9,938 bases of DNA from the NCBI GenBank assembly GCA_028707015.1, contig JAQTVP010000049.1, forward strand, positions 1-9,938, written 5' to 3'. This DNA is from Dehalococcoidales bacterium (lineage in GTDB: Bacteria > Chloroflexota > Dehalococcoidia > Dehalococcoidales > JAQTVP01). Below the pieces are notes generated by a model. It saw only the letters and a list, made by a program, of their open reading frames with translations, was not told where the DNA came from and did no database searches. Made by a program: the position numbers and the translations under genes. Below, in pieces: positions 1-4,841 of this stretch; position 1 is the stretch's first letter; each line of letters begins with the position of its first letter.

Positions 1-508
1 AAGTCGAGAATTTGATCCTCTCGGCAAAAGCGCCGGTGATCAGGGCCGGGGTAATGACCGCGAACATCATCTGGTAGATCATGAACAGGTTATGCGGAAT
101 GGTCCCGGCATAATCAGGATTTGGCGCTGAGCCAACCCCGCTCAAAGCGAACCATTTCAAACTACCGATAAAATGGCCGATATCCGGCCCGAAAGACAAA
201 CTATATCCCCACAGTACCCATTGGACGCTGATCAAGCCCAGCAGGAAAAAAGACTGCATCATGGTTGAAAGCACATTTTTCCGGCGCACCAATCCGCCGT
301 AAAACATAGCCAGTCCGGGAGCAGTCATCATCATCACTAATGCTGTGGAGATCAAGATCCAGGCCGTATCCCCGGTATTGATGGCTGGGGGTGCTGGTTC
401 AGCCGCCACCTCGCATACAGCAGGTGTCGCCGCAGGCTCCTCAGCCAATAATAGTCCTCCCGCGAAAAACGCTGTTAAAACACTCAAGATCAACAATATT
501 TTCTTCAT
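1..508 (-). CDS. amt: Ammonium transporter Amt, N-terminal part (runs off window edge)
   Basis: An inner-membrane channel of the Amt/MEP/Rh family that carries ammonium into the cell. The 169 visible residues begin with a signal peptide (MKKILLILSVLTAFFAGG, cleavage probably near residue 22) and a short Ala/Pro/Glu-rich stretch. The first transmembrane helix follows at about 49-73, with the family hallmark MMTAPGLAMFYGGLVRRKNV. Later family motifs are IPHNLFMIYQMMFAVITPAL and GAFAERIKF (about 138-167). The start ATG at 508 is preceded by a strong AGGAGG Shine-Dalgarno. The conserved pore His pair and the rest of the channel lie outside the window. It is the last visible gene of a run with P-II (1681-1361) and an outer-membrane protein (1296-580). 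A P-II gene beside amt is the usual glnK-amtB arrangement; the interposed outer-membrane gene is not. Family assignment is secure. Confidence 0.95.
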   Translation of the reverse strand, partial: MKKILLILSVLTAFFAGGLLLAEEPAATPAVCEVAAEPAPPAINTGDTAWILISTALVMMMTAPGLAMFYGGLVRRKNVLSTMMQSFFLLGLISVQWVLWGYSLSFGPDIGHFIGSLKWFALSGVGSAPNPDYAGTIPHNLFMIYQMMFAVITPALITGAFAERIKFST

Positions 509-547
509 TGTGTTTCCTCCTCTCTTTTTCTTCTAATCCGCGCTGCG

Positions 548-569
548 CCCGCCGACGCTCTTTGGCGGG
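548..569. other. GC-rich hairpin between the outer-membrane protein gene and amt
   Basis: CCCGCC (548-553) pairs with GGCGGG (564-569) around a 10-nt loop, 11 nt after the stop codon of the upstream gene. No T-run follows on the minus strand, so it is not a convincing intrinsic terminator. It could be a weak attenuator or an mRNA-stabilising stem that changes the ratio of amt to upstream messages. Confidence 0.4.
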
Positions 570-579
570 TAATCTTCTA

Positions 580-1296
580 TTAGAAATTTATGTCAAGCTG
601 CGTTGTCGCCTGGTCATTCGAGTTCAGGATATCATTATTATATATCACATACCCGATAATTACACTGACATTCGGCGCGAAACTGTACGAAGCACCAAAA
701 CTAAGCGATCCATAAAAACTATCCCCAGACGCGTAATCAACAGAGGCCCATATTTTATCTGTGATCGCTTTGTCCCAGGTCAGGATCACACCAGTGTTGG
801 CTTTTTCGCCATTTTCATCCAGCAACAGCTTGTCATTTCCAGAATATCCGCCAACCGTGATCCGTCCGATCGGGCCAATGGTCTTAGCCACTGCGCCATA
901 AAAAATATTGTAATTCGTGACATCGCTTTTGGTCCCGACATTCATAATCCCTACGGCTGCTGACGGCATCATATCCTTTTCCGGCATACCCGCCTTGAAA
1001 TTAAAATACGCTGGATACTGGGAAGGATACGCCAGGTCAAGACCTGCTTCAAAATAATTCAGGAACCCATAGGTCAATCCAACATACGTAGGTGAAGCAT
1101 AGGGATGATCCATATTATCCTTCACTGAATAATAGTTGTCAATGCCCAAGTGGAACTTACCTGTGGCTTGTATATCAGTGGACGGATTCCAGATCTGGGT
1201 GCTCGGCGTCGCCATGGCCAGGCTCACCAGGTACAGCCCGAATACCGCTACAAACGTTCCTATAAATATTAATTTGCTCAACATTATTTTATTCAT
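580..1296 (-). CDS. Predicted outer-membrane beta-barrel protein between P-II and Amt genes
   Basis: No named function recognised. The protein has about 238 residues, with a signal peptide (about 1-30, ending LVSLAMA) followed by alternating short hydrophobic/polar strands rich in Gly, Tyr, Asn and Asp. Examples are YVGLTYGFLNYFEAGLDLAY, IGRITVGGYSGNDKLLLDEN and YGSLSFGASYSFAPNVSVII. It ends in LDINF, with the terminal Phe typical of outer-membrane barrels. Two ATGs are adjacent (1299 and 1296). AAGGAG sits only about 3 nt from the first and 6 nt from the second, so 1296 is preferred. It lies 64 nt after P-II and 71 nt before amt on the same strand and is probably co-transcribed with both. 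I infer that it helps move ammonium or another nitrogen solute across the outer membrane. Proteins with this TPSTQIWNPSTDIQ-like opening seem familiar to me as conserved hypotheticals, but I cannot name the family. Confidence 0.8.
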   Translation of the reverse strand: MNKIMLSKLIFIGTFVAVFGLYLVSLAMATPSTQIWNPSTDIQATGKFHLGIDNYYSVKDNMDHPYASPTYVGLTYGFLNYFEAGLDLAYPSQYPAYFNFKAGMPEKDMMPSAAVGIMNVGTKSDVTNYNIFYGAVAKTIGPIGRITVGGYSGNDKLLLDENGEKANTGVILTWDKAITDKIWASVDYASGDSFYGSLSFGASYSFAPNVSVIIGYVIYNNDILNSNDQATTQLDINF

Positions 1297-1331
1297 CATC
1301 TTCTCCTTTTTCTCGCTTTAGTTTATTCGAT

Positions 1332-1359
1332 TAACCACGAACTACGAACGACCAACGGC
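1332..1359. repeat. Degenerate heptamer repeat (4 units) after the P-II gene
   Basis: Four consecutive 7-mers: TAACCAC, GAACTAC, GAACGAC, CAACGGC. They share an (N)AACNNC pattern and end next to the P-II stop codon. A similar set lies at 2703-2730. No hairpin or promoter role is apparent. Confidence 0.65.
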
Positions 1360-1360
1360 T

Positions 1361-1681
1361 TTAAACTATCGCCTTTATCTTTCTTTCCCCTGTCCTGATG
1401 CGCAGCGCATCTTCCACCGGCAGGATCACGGCTTTGCCGTCTCCCATTTGGCCGGTCTTACAGACCCGGGTAATGGTCTCAAATACTTCTTCCACTTTTT
1501 CCTCTTCCAGGTATATCTCTATTTTTGTTTTCGGCAGGAAGAGGTAGTTTTCCGGCCGGGTGGTCTGTTGGCCAAATCCTTTGACTTCAGTCACAGTCAA
1601 GCCACTAACCCCGATCCCTCTCAACTCTTCAGCTAATTCCTTTAACTTCTCCGGTCTGATCACACATTCCAGCTTTTTCAT
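1361..1681 (-). CDS. glnB/glnK-like: P-II family nitrogen regulatory protein with shortened T-loop
   Basis: A small trimeric signalling protein that senses ATP/ADP and 2-oxoglutarate and usually regulates Amt, glutamine synthetase or nitrogen regulators. Its 106 residues match the family length and pattern: MKKLECVIRPEKL at the start, VTEVKGFG (30-37), FLPKTKIEI (48-56), the B-loop TGQMGDGK (76-83) and the C-terminal RIRTGE (94-99). Nucleotide-binding regions look intact, and Gln39 and the Lys of FLPK, both 2-oxoglutarate-site residues, are kept. Between KGFG and FLPK there are only 10 residues where E. coli GlnB has 17. The RGAEY segment with Arg47 and the uridylylated Tyr51 is missing. The start was chosen at the Met of MKKLECV because AAGGGG precedes it at proper spacing; an in-frame GTG at 1738 lies inside the leader terminator. 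It is the first gene of the P-II, outer-membrane protein, amt operon. Naming glnB versus glnK is not possible from this sequence. Confidence 0.93.
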   Translation of the reverse strand: MKKLECVIRPEKLKELAEELRGIGVSGLTVTEVKGFGQQTTRPENYLFLPKTKIEIYLEEEKVEEVFETITRVCKTGQMGDGKAVILPVEDALRIRTGERKIKAIV

Positions 1682-1699
1682 TTGATTGCCCCTTTCCGG

Positions 1700-1764
1700 C
1701 ACCATAAAATAAAAAGACGCCTTATTGTAATCCTTCACGGATCCTAATAAGACGCCTGCGTCTT
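1700..1764 (-). terminator. Intrinsic terminator in the P-II leader (second attenuator)
   Basis: On the minus strand AAGACGC (1764-1758) pairs with GCGTCTT (1720-1714), enclosing CTTATT/AATAAG (1751-1746 with 1726-1721) and ATCC/GGAT (1742-1739 with 1733-1730). CTTTTTATTTT follows at once. It ends about 20 nt before the P-II start codon and after its probable promoter, so it fits an attenuator and not the end of a gene. The 5' arm is also the 5' arm of the hexaloop hairpin at 1749-1764, so the two folds exclude each other. Confidence 0.6.
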
Positions 1765-1784
1765 AAACTTTACTCTCTTGTAAA
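1749..1784 (-). promoter_or_regulatory. Two-hairpin hexaloop unit 2 in the P-II leader
   Basis: Hairpin one: TTTAC (1784-1780), loop AAGAGA, GTAAA (1773-1769). After the 4-nt linker GTTT comes hairpin two: AAGAC (1764-1760), loop GCAGGC, GTCTT (1753-1749). Hairpin two overlaps the terminator arm 1764-1758. ANTAR-bound RNAs have two hairpins with 6-nt loops carrying A at position 1 and G at position 4. Here the first loop has A1 but not G4, and the second has G4 but G at position 1. In the second loop, G and C could also pair, giving a 4-nt loop. The fit is therefore partial. Confidence 0.35.
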
Positions 1785-1792
1785 CAATAATA

Positions 1793-1817
1793 GCGTTCTG
1801 ACACCTACTCAGAACGC
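1793..1817 (-). terminator. Strong hairpin in the P-II leader, possible first attenuator terminator
   Basis: A perfect 9-bp stem, GCGTTCTGA (1817-1809) with TCAGAACGC (1801-1793), and a 7-nt loop. On the minus strand it is followed by TATTATTGTTT, a weak U-tract. On the plus strand it is followed by CTTTGTCTTTTT, so it could also stop plus-strand transcripts. Its 5' arm overlaps the 3' part of the hexaloop hairpin 1811-1826, so only one of the two can form. Confidence 0.45.
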
Positions 1818-1845
1818 CTTTGTCTTTTTGCCCCTTCATCGGAGC
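1811..1845 (-). promoter_or_regulatory. Two-hairpin hexaloop unit 1 in the P-II leader
   Basis: Hairpin one: GCTCC (1845-1841), loop GATGAA, GGGGC (1834-1830; one G-U pair). After the linker AAA comes hairpin two: AAGAC (1826-1822), loop AAAGGC (A1, G4), GTTCT (1815-1811). Hairpin two is weak: two Watson-Crick pairs and one G-U pair before a mismatch. It competes with the 9-bp stem at 1793-1817. The order is the same as in unit 2 and resembles the nadE leader. I see no convincing sigma-70 or sigma-54 promoter upstream (1850-1930). Confidence 0.35.
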
Positions 1846-1986
1846 CATATTCTATTGCCTTACTTATATACAAGTAAATCTACTGCCCTTTTGGTAACCT
1901 TAGTCATTATTTAAGGCGAGCGCGACCTTCATATAAGTTAGGGAACTATTCATCTTTTTGAGCGAGCTTTGTTTAATGGCGAGCGC

Positions 1987-2139
1987 GGCCGCTGATTGTC
2001 GTGTAGAAAACGTTCGGAGCTTGAGTTGGCATGGACTCTTTATCCCCGTACTTTGGGGAACTCAAGCGAGAATTGAGTGCGTTTTCCTCGCAGGGGAAAA
2101 CGACACGCTTTTCGGAACGACACAGCGAGACAGCGAGCC
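1987..2139. ncRNA. Closed multi-branched inverted-repeat structure; candidate structured RNA
   Basis: This gene-free stretch can fold end to end. GGC-CGCTG (1987-1994) pairs with CAGCG-a-GCC (2131-2139). Inside this GTGT (2001-2004) pairs with ACAC (2120-2123) and CGTTC (2011-2015) with GAACG (2115-2119). Two hairpins fill the interior. One has GCTTGAGT/ACTCAAGC (2019-2026 with 2060-2067), nesting TCCCC/GGGGA (2043-2047 with 2055-2059). The other is an 8-bp stem CGTTTTCC/GGAAAACG (2080-2087 with 2095-2102). An alternative stem, ACTCAA/TTGAGT (2060-2065 with 2073-2078), competes with the first. Strand is unknown. No match to conserved motifs of RNase P, tmRNA, SRP or 6S RNA was noticed. It could equally be a decayed inverted-repeat element. 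Confidence 0.35.
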
Positions 2140-2155
2140 AAAATTACCGGTTTCT

Positions 2156-2665
2156 TCAGCTATTAACTTTTATACGCTTGCCCACTTTATCCCTAATCTT
2201 CTCAATAGTCTTTACTACGCTCACATGCGACACACCAATTTGCTCCCCAACTTCCCGCACCGTGAGCCCATCAGCATACAAGTGCAATACTTCCTTTTCC
2301 TGCTCAGTCAAGCCGCAGCGTTCCAGCAATTCCCTGGTCTCAGCCGCTTCGTACCCGCCATCATCCTTAGCCGGAATCAACTCTCCAAGAGTATCCCCGT
2401 CTTCACTCACCTGTTCATCCAACCGGGCAAAAAAGGTATTATCCTCCAAACCGCGCAAGTGATTCTTAAGGTGATAATACGCCCCCTGCAGGACATAGCT
2501 GTCAGTCTTGCCTTCCAGCTTGCCGGCGCAGAAATCTTCCCACATATGCGCTAAGGCTTCCTGGTACAGGTCATCATGGTCTAGTACTGTATATTTACCA
2601 TTCAATCTATATGCTATTCCCCTTAATTTAGGGGTCAACTTTTTAACTATCTTATCAAACTTCAT
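2156..2665 (-). CDS. Small sigma-70-family RNA polymerase sigma factor
   Basis: A 169-residue protein with the two-part layout of ECF-like sigma factors. A region-2-like helix bundle spans about 3-75 (LDHDDLYQEALAHMWEDFC, then YVLQGAYYHLKNHLRGL). A variable acidic linker (about 76-112) follows, then a region-4 helix-turn-helix at about 119-160 (LTEQEKEVLHLYADGLTVRE, then VGEQIGVSHVSVVKTIEKIR). It would direct RNA polymerase to a subset of promoters. GAGAGGG sits about 7 nt before the ATG. It lies 112 nt after nadE on the same strand, so it could be read through from the nadE promoter. No anti-sigma gene is adjacent and no terminator is evident after its stop. The promoters it serves cannot be read from this window. 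Confidence 0.85.
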   Translation of the reverse strand: MKFDKIVKKLTPKLRGIAYRLNGKYTVLDHDDLYQEALAHMWEDFCAGKLEGKTDSYVLQGAYYHLKNHLRGLEDNTFFARLDEQVSEDGDTLGELIPAKDDGGYEAAETRELLERCGLTEQEKEVLHLYADGLTVREVGEQIGVSHVSVVKTIEKIRDKVGKRIKVNS

Positions 2666-2702
2666 GTTTATACCCTCTCTTACTTCTTCCAGTTCCTTCG
2701 AC

Positions 2703-2730
2703 CAACCATCAACGACGAACCACGAACGTC
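2703..2730. repeat. Degenerate heptamer repeat upstream of the sigma-factor gene
   Basis: Four consecutive 7-mers: CAACCAT, CAACGAC, GAACCAC, GAACGTC. They share an AAC core with the set at 1332-1359. They lie between the nadE stop and the sigma-factor start. Confidence 0.65.
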
Positions 2731-2747
2731 TTTTTGTTTTTTACTGC

Positions 2748-2775
2748 CATCCGCTATCCGCCGTCCGCGAACGGT
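2748..2775. repeat. Second degenerate heptamer repeat downstream of nadE
   Basis: Four 7-mers: CATCCGC, TATCCGC, CGTCCGC, GAACGGT. They form a different heptamer family from the block 18 nt away and end just before the nadE stop codon. CCGT/ACGG on the minus strand could form a small stem, but no T-run follows. Confidence 0.6.
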
Positions 2776-2777
2776 TT

Positions 2778-4466
2778 TTATCCTTTGTACTTACTCGTAA
2801 TCGGCATCCGTCTATCTTTCCCAAAAGACTTCGGCGTGATCCTTACTCCCGGCGCTGACTGCCGCCGCTTGTACTCGCTCTTGTCCACCATCCCGACCAC
2901 TCTATCCACTAACTCCTGTTTGAACCCCTTCTTGACTATCTGGTTCACGCTCTTGTCTTCCTCAATGTATTCTTTCAGGATCGGGTCAAGTATCTTGTAC
3001 TCGGGTAAAGTGTCAGTATCTTTCTGGTGCGGCCTTAGTTCAGCCGTAGGCGCTTTTTTCAGCACATTCACCGGTATCACAAAGCTCTTATGGTTCCGGT
3101 ACTTGGCTAATTTATAGACCAGGGTTTTCGGGACGTCTTTGATCACCGCGAAACCTCCGACCATATCCCCATACAGGGTGGCATAACCGGTACTCATCTC
3201 TGATTTATTACCAGTCGCTAACACCAACCAGCCAAATTTGTTAGAAAGAGCCATCAGGATCGTGCCCCTGATGCGCGCTTGCAAATTCTCTTCCGCGATA
3301 TTCTTGGCCTCAGCCGCGAACACCGGCTCCAGTATCACTAAATAAATATTATATAACTGCTCGATCGATATCGTCATTAGTTTAATGCCCAGCTTGTAGG
3401 CCAACTGCTTGGCATCTATTTCACTCGCCTTGGATGAATACCGTGATGGCATGAACACACCTACCACGTTATCCTTGCCCAGGGCATCTGTCGCCAGGGT
3501 CGCTACCAGCGCCGAATCCACGCCACCGCTCAATCCCAGCACCACTTTCTTGAACCCATTCTTATTCACATAATCTTTCAATCCCAATAGCAGCGCCTGG
3601 TACACTTCTTCTACCGGCTCCAGCATTTTCACATGGCTCTTAGGCAAAGGCAGTCTCTGTTTGACTGAAATCTCTTTGTCAATTACAACCGTTTTAGGAT
3701 TCGGCCTGCCCTGAGCCTGTCGAAGGGGGATTTCCAGGTCAGTTACCAGCAAATCCTCTTTAAAGGCTTTCGCTAAGGTCACCAGCCGGCCTTTTGGATC
3801 CACCACGATGCTCTGGCCGTCAAAGACCAGCTCATCCTGCCCGCCTACCAGGTTAGCATAGACCACATGTACATTATTCTCTTTCGCCTGGCTCTTCACT
3901 ATCTTCTCTCTCACTTTGATCTTGCCTGTATAATATGGTGAAGCATTGATATTCAGTATCAGTTTGGCTCCGGCCTTGGCTTGTTTGTGGGTCGGCCCAG
4001 TGGCATGCCATATATCCTCGCAGATGTTCAATCCGAATAATATCTTGCCAAATTGGTACACAGCTGATTGCTCACCCGAAGTAAAGTATCTCTTTTCATC
4101 AAACGGCCCGAAATTAGGCAAGATCATCTTATGCGCTACGCCTTTGACTACCCCATTATAGATAATAGCCGCGGCATTGTAGAGGTTCCGGCCCTTCTGG
4201 TCCACAAAGCCCACGATAGCCAGGATATTGTCCACACCCTTGGCCAATTCCTTCAAAGCAGCCAGGTTATCCTGCACAAACTGCGGCTTGAGCAACAAAT
4301 CCTCAGGGGGATACCCAGTCAGCACCAGTTCAGGAAATACCACCATGTCCGCGCCAAATTCCTTGGCCTTCAGTATGGTCTGGCTGATCTTCTTGGCATT
4401 GCCCTGAAGATCCCCTACTGTGCTATTCACCTGCGCTATGGCTATCCTAAGCTTGCCGTCTTCCAC
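2778..4466 (-). CDS. nadE: Glutamine-dependent NAD(+) synthetase
   Basis: Makes NAD from nicotinic acid adenine dinucleotide, ATP and glutamine, the last step of NAD synthesis in the cytosol. Its 562 residues suit the two-domain, glutamine-using form. The N-terminal nitrilase-like glutaminase (about 6-245) shows the Glu-Lys-Cys triad: E46 in FPEL, K113 in HKMILPNFGPF and C149 in NICEDIW. The C-terminal synthetase (about 285-560) has the ATP-binding SGGVDS (313-318) and TGNKSE (418-423). The start is GTG at 4466, five codons before the conserved LRIAIAQVN. Its Shine-Dalgarno (GAGGTG) lies inside an octamer repeat. Residues 248-255 (LRQAQGRP) in the inter-domain linker are encoded by an intragenic repeat-like insertion. 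The gene has its own sigma-70 promoter and an attenuator-like leader. Using glutamine as nitrogen donor makes nitrogen-linked control plausible. Confidence 0.96.
   Translation of the reverse strand: MEDGKLRIAIAQVNSTVGDLQGNAKKISQTILKAKEFGADMVVFPELVLTGYPPEDLLLKPQFVQDNLAALKELAKGVDNILAIVGFVDQKGRNLYNAAAIIYNGVVKGVAHKMILPNFGPFDEKRYFTSGEQSAVYQFGKILFGLNICEDIWHATGPTHKQAKAGAKLILNINASPYYTGKIKVREKIVKSQAKENNVHVVYANLVGGQDELVFDGQSIVVDPKGRLVTLAKAFKEDLLVTDLEIPLRQAQGRPNPKTVVIDKEISVKQRLPLPKSHVKMLEPVEEVYQALLLGLKDYVNKNGFKKVVLGLSGGVDSALVATLATDALGKDNVVGVFMPSRYSSKASEIDAKQLAYKLGIKLMTISIEQLYNIYLVILEPVFAAEAKNIAEENLQARIRGTILMALSNKFGWLVLATGNKSEMSTGYATLYGDMVGGFAVIKDVPKTLVYKLAKYRNHKSFVIPVNVLKKAPTAELRPHQKDTDTLPEYKILDPILKEYIEEDKSVNQIVKKGFKQELVDRVVGMVDKSEYKRRQSAPGVRITPKSFGKDRRMPITSKYKG
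3705..3728. repeat. In-frame repeat-like insertion in nadE encoding LRQAQGRP
   Basis: The minus strand carries CCTTCGACAGGCTCAGGG with flanks, read in frame as PLRQAQGRP (about residues 247-255 of NadE). I recall this sequence as a common short dispersed repeat in many uncultured bacterial genomes, found both between and inside genes. Here it falls in the linker between the glutaminase and synthetase domains and leaves the frame open. Only one copy is in this window, so its repetitive nature is background knowledge. Confidence 0.6.
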
Positions 4467-4467
4467 T

Positions 4468-4499
4468 TTACACCTCTACACCTTTAGACCTTTACACCT
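4468..4499 (-). repeat. Octamer tandem repeat forming the nadE ribosome-binding region
   Basis: Four direct 8-mers on the minus strand: AGGTGTAA, AGGTCTAA, AGGTGTAG, AGGTGTAA. The last ends one base before the GTG start of nadE. The GAGGTG across the last junction is the best Shine-Dalgarno, about 5-6 nt from the start. Each unit carries an AGGT core, so repeat number could alter translation. Confidence 0.7.
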
Positions 4500-4538
4500 G
4501 TTTCAACTATTATACCATATATTTTGTCCCGTAAAATC

Positions 4539-4578
4539 AAAAAACGTCCCTTACCCATCATTTGGGTCAAAGGACGTT
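4539..4578 (-). terminator. Intrinsic terminator in the nadE leader (attenuator)
   Basis: AACGTCC (4578-4572) pairs with GGACGTT (4549-4543), with a nested ACCC/GGGT stem (4567-4564 with 4556-4553). Six T's follow without a break (4544-4539). It lies about 75 nt before the nadE start and about 80 nt after the predicted transcription start, so it should cut transcripts short before nadE. A weaker hairpin GGAC (4587-4584)/GTCC (4575-4572) with an 8-nt loop uses the same GTCC and could act as antiterminator. Confidence 0.75.
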
Positions 4579-4603
4579 CCATTGTCCATAAAAACAAATT
4601 CTT

Positions 4604-4635
4604 CCAGCAACTTTGCCGGAAGACATCTTTGTCTT
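4604..4635 (-). promoter_or_regulatory. Two adjacent hexaloop hairpins in the nadE leader (ANTAR-target-like)
   Basis: Hairpin one: AAGAC (4635-4631), loop AAAGAT, GTCTT (4624-4620). Directly after it comes hairpin two: CCGGC (4619-4615), loop AAAGTT, GCTGG (4608-4604), with one G-U pair. Hairpin two could gain two more pairs at the expense of hairpin one. Both 6-nt loops have A at position 1 and G at position 4, the defining pattern of ANTAR-bound leader RNAs. Unlike the known cases, the second hairpin does not directly overlap the terminator stem, which begins 25 nt further on. The function is inferred. Confidence 0.45.
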
Positions 4636-4666
4636 ACCAACTTCTATGTAATTATCTTACAAAATA

Positions 4667-4695
4667 AGTATAGCAAATGGGACTGCGTTTGTCAA
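4667..4695 (-). promoter_or_regulatory. Sigma-70-type promoter of nadE
   Basis: A perfect -35 TTGACA (4695-4690), exactly 17 bp, then TATACT (4672-4667). Transcription should start near 4660, giving a leader of about 195 nt to the GTG at 4466. A consensus-like promoter followed by a terminator fits control by attenuation. Confidence 0.85.
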
Positions 4696-4841
4696 GGGGA
4701 TTTTTAAACATCCTAAATGAAGCCTAATATCCATATATTACTAATTAAAAGACAAATCAAGGTGAATATATTTCCTTTGTTGTATTAGTCAGACTGCCTT
4801 TCATATTAATAACATTTAAGCTCGTTATCTATTATTAAGGA

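Noticed and set aside
391..963. Plus-strand open frames opposite amt, the barrel gene, sigma factor and nadE (for example 391-963, 1958-2554, 4068-4487)
   Set aside because: They are antisense to well-supported genes, lack ribosome-binding sites and family resemblance, and have unnatural amino-acid composition.
1682..1738. A longer P-II frame starting at the GTG near 1738
   Set aside because: The extra 19 residues lie across the leader terminator and have no ribosome-binding site, whereas MKKLECV matches the family start and has AAGGGG before it.
1600..1930. Sigma-54 (NtrC-type) promoter for the P-II operon
   Set aside because: No TGGCAC-N5-TTGCW-like pair with GG and GC ten bases apart upstream of the leader.
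2043..2102. tRNA gene suggested by several stems with 7-nt loops
   Set aside because: No T-arm GGTTCRAATCC, no acceptor stem of 7 bp at tRNA distance, and stem lengths do not fit the cloverleaf.
4500..4660. A known riboswitch (NAD+, preQ1, c-di-GMP, glutamine) in the nadE leader
   Set aside because: None of the conserved core sequences of these classes that I know could be placed; the paired hexaloops explain the visible structure better.
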